Shown in pieces: positions 5,371 to 7,187 of a stretch of 7,187 nt of DNA. The stretch comes from Saccharofermentans sp. (GTDB taxonomy: Bacteria > Bacillota_A > Clostridia > Saccharofermentanales > Saccharofermentanaceae). Location of the stretch: NCBI GenBank assembly GCA_024692105.1, contig JAILMZ010000016.1:1-7187 (forward strand), in the 5' to 3' direction. The position numbers were made by a program, and so were the translations under genes. Under the pieces are notes generated by a model that was given only the letters and a program-made list of their open reading frames with translations, was not told the origin of the DNA and ran no database searches. Numbering within the stretch: position 1 is the stretch's first letter; each line of letters begins with the position of its first letter.

Positions 5371-6474
5371 TATAGCTCTAAGAAGAGTGCTCAAACCTTT
5401 CAAAACTAGTTTCCATAAACCATCAACGAGAATAGATGACAATAATGAATAAATAGTCAAGACAATCAAAGAAGGAATGGCCCATCTAAAGAAAACAACA
5501 GATTGCGCAACCGGGCCATAATAGTAGCAGAAAAAAGAATGAATCAACCACATGTATGCGCTATATTTTCCAAGAAATGCCAATGCTTTCTTTACAACGG
5601 AATCAAAGATTAACAGATTCTTGAGAGCAAAGATCAGTAGTATTACAAACACAGATTCAAGAGCCAACTGATGAATACACTCTCTCAGAACAAAAACAAA
5701 AATTATAATAAAACAACAAAATATATGCTTAAATCTAATTTTGTTTATTTCTTTCGCAAATCTCGAGAATAATCCTTTTACAGCAAATAGTACCCCCGCA
5801 CAAAAGCAAACAACATATGGCGCCAAAAACCTAATATTAATGCGGGTAATATCGCAGTACTCAAACAATTTATATCTTTCTAATATCAAAAACACAAACT
5901 GAAAACATAATACCAATAGTACATATAAATATACTGATAAGTGTTCCGCCATTCTCTTAATAAAAGGAAACAAGCAGACACATATCACATATGTAGTTAT
6001 AAACCACCATTCATGATTATAAGTTGATAACAGACCAATAAAATTCAAGACCAGTTCACTAATAGATAATCTCGAAAAAACAGAATACACCTCCGCATTT
6101 TGACAATACGGAAGTTGATTACCAAAAAAAACAAAACCTAACGGTACGAATATAAGAAAGACTTTCCAATACTGAAAATACATCTTCTTTATATCAATGA
6201 ATGTGTTTGGTTTTTTATTTGAATACTTAATACTCTTCCCATAGCCAGACAAAAACATAAATATTGCAACGCACATCTTGCAAAAATCACCAATTATAAA
6301 TAGAGAATTAGTTTGTATAAAGTCTGTAATCCCCGTTATCACACCTGGAAGTTTTTCAGGGAAAGCCCAGAGATGATGACTCAGAAGCATAATTATAGCA
6401 ATCCCTTTAAGGATTTTTGTATCCTCTTTAGATAAGAACGAATCGACAACTCGATTCTGCTCATATTCTTCCAC
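5335..6474 (-). CDS. Acyltransferase family 3 (AT3) membrane protein
   Basis: This 379-residue multi-pass protein has about ten predicted helices. AT3 proteins (OafA/NodX/WecH-like) move acetyl or other acyl groups across the membrane onto cell-surface sugars. The first helix carries KGIAIIMLLSHH (residues 23-34), the family's first conserved site. The spacing to H34 fits the known Arg-x10-His pattern, with Lys replacing Arg. A WWFITTYVICVCLFPFI segment follows in the middle. The start is uncertain: the longest frame begins with TTG at 6489 and lacks a ribosome binding site, whereas GTG at 6474 has AGGG (6482-6485) 7 nt upstream and is preferred. The gene is much more AT-rich than ddh and bioY, which suggests acquisition by transfer. 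There is no fused SGNH domain; the divergent neighbour encodes an SGNH protein. The acceptor sugar is unknown. It ends convergently with ddh, 36 bp from that stop. Confidence 0.88.
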   Translation of the reverse strand: MEEYEQNRVVDSFLSKEDTKILKGIAIIMLLSHHLWAFPEKLPGVITGITDFIQTNSLFIIGDFCKMCVAIFMFLSGYGKSIKYSNKKPNTFIDIKKMYFQYWKVFLIFVPLGFVFFGNQLPYCQNAEVYSVFSRLSISELVLNFIGLLSTYNHEWWFITTYVICVCLFPFIKRMAEHLSVYLYVLLVLCFQFVFLILERYKLFEYCDITRINIRFLAPYVVCFCAGVLFAVKGLFSRFAKEINKIRFKHIFCCFIIIFVFVLRECIHQLALESVFVILLIFALKNLLIFDSVVKKALAFLGKYSAYMWLIHSFFCYYYGPVAQSVVFFRWAIPSLIVLTIYSLLSSILVDGLWKLVLKGLSTLLRAINNGLHDNQIKG

Positions 6475-6481
6475 AACTATA

Positions 6482-6485
6482 CCCT
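6482..6485 (-). promoter_or_regulatory. Weak ribosome binding site suggesting a GTG start for the AT3 gene
   Basis: AGGG on the minus strand lies 7 nt before GTG (6472-6474). The in-frame TTG at 6487-6489 has no comparable site, and nearby ATGs at 6494-6499 are out of frame. Confidence 0.5.
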
Positions 6486-6531
6486 GCAAAATTCATCATA
6501 ACAATCGTTATATAATAACCGCTTTGTGGGT

Positions 6532-6560
6532 ATTATACTCATTTTTGCTATAATGATAAA
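6532..6560 (-). promoter_or_regulatory. Predicted promoter of the AT3 gene
   Basis: The minus strand has TTTATC (6555-6560), 17 nt, then a perfect TATAAT (6532-6537). It overlaps the opposing SGNH promoter, so the two genes would be transcribed divergently from one small control region. Confidence 0.5.
6546..6554 (+). promoter_or_regulatory. Extended -10 promoter of the SGNH hydrolase gene
   Basis: TGCTATAAT is a perfect -10 (6549-6554) with the TG extension, which reduces the need for a -35; TTGTGG (6524-6529) is a weak candidate at 19 nt. Transcription would start at about 6561-6562, essentially on the ATG of the gene. Confidence 0.55.
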
Positions 6561-6561
6561 C

Positions 6562-7187
6562 ATGGTAATATTGGGAGCAAAAACTAAACCCAGAAAGACT
6601 ACGATAATTCTTTCGGCTATCTTAACCGGAGTAATTCTATATGTTCTAATTGTTTATGCTTTTTACCCTATGTATATGCATAGCATCCACTATGAGGTAT
6701 ACGGAGGAATGACTAGTGTACTTCAAGACGGTGAATTATATGCTGATATGGAAAGCGGCAAATCCTTTTGCTTTTTGGGAGATAGTATTACTAAGGGGAC
6801 AGATACATTCGGAATTCACTGGTATGAGCCGCTCATTCCATACATCTCTGGAGAAATCAATAATTTATCCCATGGCTACTGGACCATTTCTGACCTGTTA
6901 TTCTGGAGTGATATGATTCCCAAGTCAGACATATATGTTATAGCTATCGGTATAAACGATGTTATCCATCCTGACAGTAATAACTCTTCTAAAACTCCGA
7001 ACGAATACATAGATCAGATAAATACGTTATCTCAATTACTTTTGGAACGATCACCAAATGCTAAACTGTATTTTGTTGCACCTTGGCCCTTACCTGGATG
7101 GGACAAGGATTATAACAACAGAAGAAAACTATTTGTATCGGCTCTTATGATGTGGTGCGAAGAAAAAGATTATGTTTTCATAGATCC
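6562..7187 (+). CDS. Membrane-anchored SGNH/GDSL hydrolase family protein (3' end cut by window)
   Basis: The frame is open from ATG 6562 to the window edge, 208 codons plus 2 nt. A short basic N-terminus (KTKPRK) and one hydrophobic segment (about residues 14-35) predict an anchor with the enzyme outside the membrane. SGNH block I is FLGDSITKG with nucleophile S75; block III is IGINDV with N132. G105 may be the block II glycine. The DxxH block must lie beyond the edge. SGNH proteins act as esterases or as the final O-acetyl transferases on surface glycans; the divergent AT3 gene favours the second role, by inference. An in-frame ATG at 6553 overlaps the -10 box. No Shine-Dalgarno precedes 6562, and the predicted transcription start is at the ATG, so the message may be leaderless. 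AT-rich composition matches the AT3 gene and not ddh. Confidence 0.85.
   Translation, partial: MVILGAKTKPRKTTIILSAILTGVILYVLIVYAFYPMYMHSIHYEVYGGMTSVLQDGELYADMESGKSFCFLGDSITKGTDTFGIHWYEPLIPYISGEINNLSHGYWTISDLLFWSDMIPKSDIYVIAIGINDVIHPDSNNSSKTPNEYIDQINTLSQLLLERSPNAKLYFVAPWPLPGWDKDYNNRRKLFVSALMMWCEEKDYVFID

Noticed and set aside
6703..6711. GGAGG followed by ATG at 6709 as the SGNH start
   Set aside because: Only 1 nt separates the motif from the ATG, and starting there would remove the membrane anchor that makes sense for this protein.

Overview
The window looks like a chromosomal segment of a Gram-positive, Clostridia-type bacterium (Bacillota). Evidence seen here: strong AGGAGG ribosome binding sites, an ECF-type biotin uptake component behind a BirA-like palindrome, a Ddh-type lysine/peptidoglycan enzyme, a BcrA-type ABC exporter and a clostridial-type P-loop ATPase. 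I cannot name a genus. There is no sign of tRNA, rRNA, CRISPR, transposase or phage structural genes.

Left part (1-3590, all minus strand). In transcription order: a BcrA-type ABC ATPase (2611-3513), its six-helix ABC-2 permease (1551-2618) and a MinD/ParA-like P-loop protein (880-1551). The first two overlap by 8 bp and the last two by 1 bp (TGATG), so this is one tightly coupled operon. A hairpin/palindrome sits just before it. After a 105 bp gap with its own promoter comes a highly codon-biased SPFH-domain protein (YdjI-like, 774 leftward), cut by the window edge.

Middle (3591-5365). The biotin transporter subunit gene bioY (minus) and the meso-diaminopimelate dehydrogenase gene ddh (plus) are divergent. 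The 145 bp between them contains a perfect 9+9 bp inverted repeat with a 15 bp spacer that overlaps the predicted bioY -35 region, as expected for BirA repression. ddh is a single-gene unit ending in a perfect 12-bp-stem terminator whose distal arm is also the last codons of the convergent gene.

Right part (5335-7187). From about 5300 on, the DNA becomes clearly AT-richer and codon choice changes. It holds an acyltransferase-3 family membrane protein (minus) and, divergent from it across an approximately 87 bp promoter region, a membrane-anchored SGNH hydrolase (plus, cut by the right edge). The pair looks like a split cell-surface O-acylation module, possibly the edge of a surface-polysaccharide island acquired by transfer.

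The most unusual items are the P-loop ATPase coupled to an ABC exporter, the minus-strand hairpin at the head of that operon, the terminator embedded in the acyltransferase 3' end, and the probably leaderless SGNH gene.
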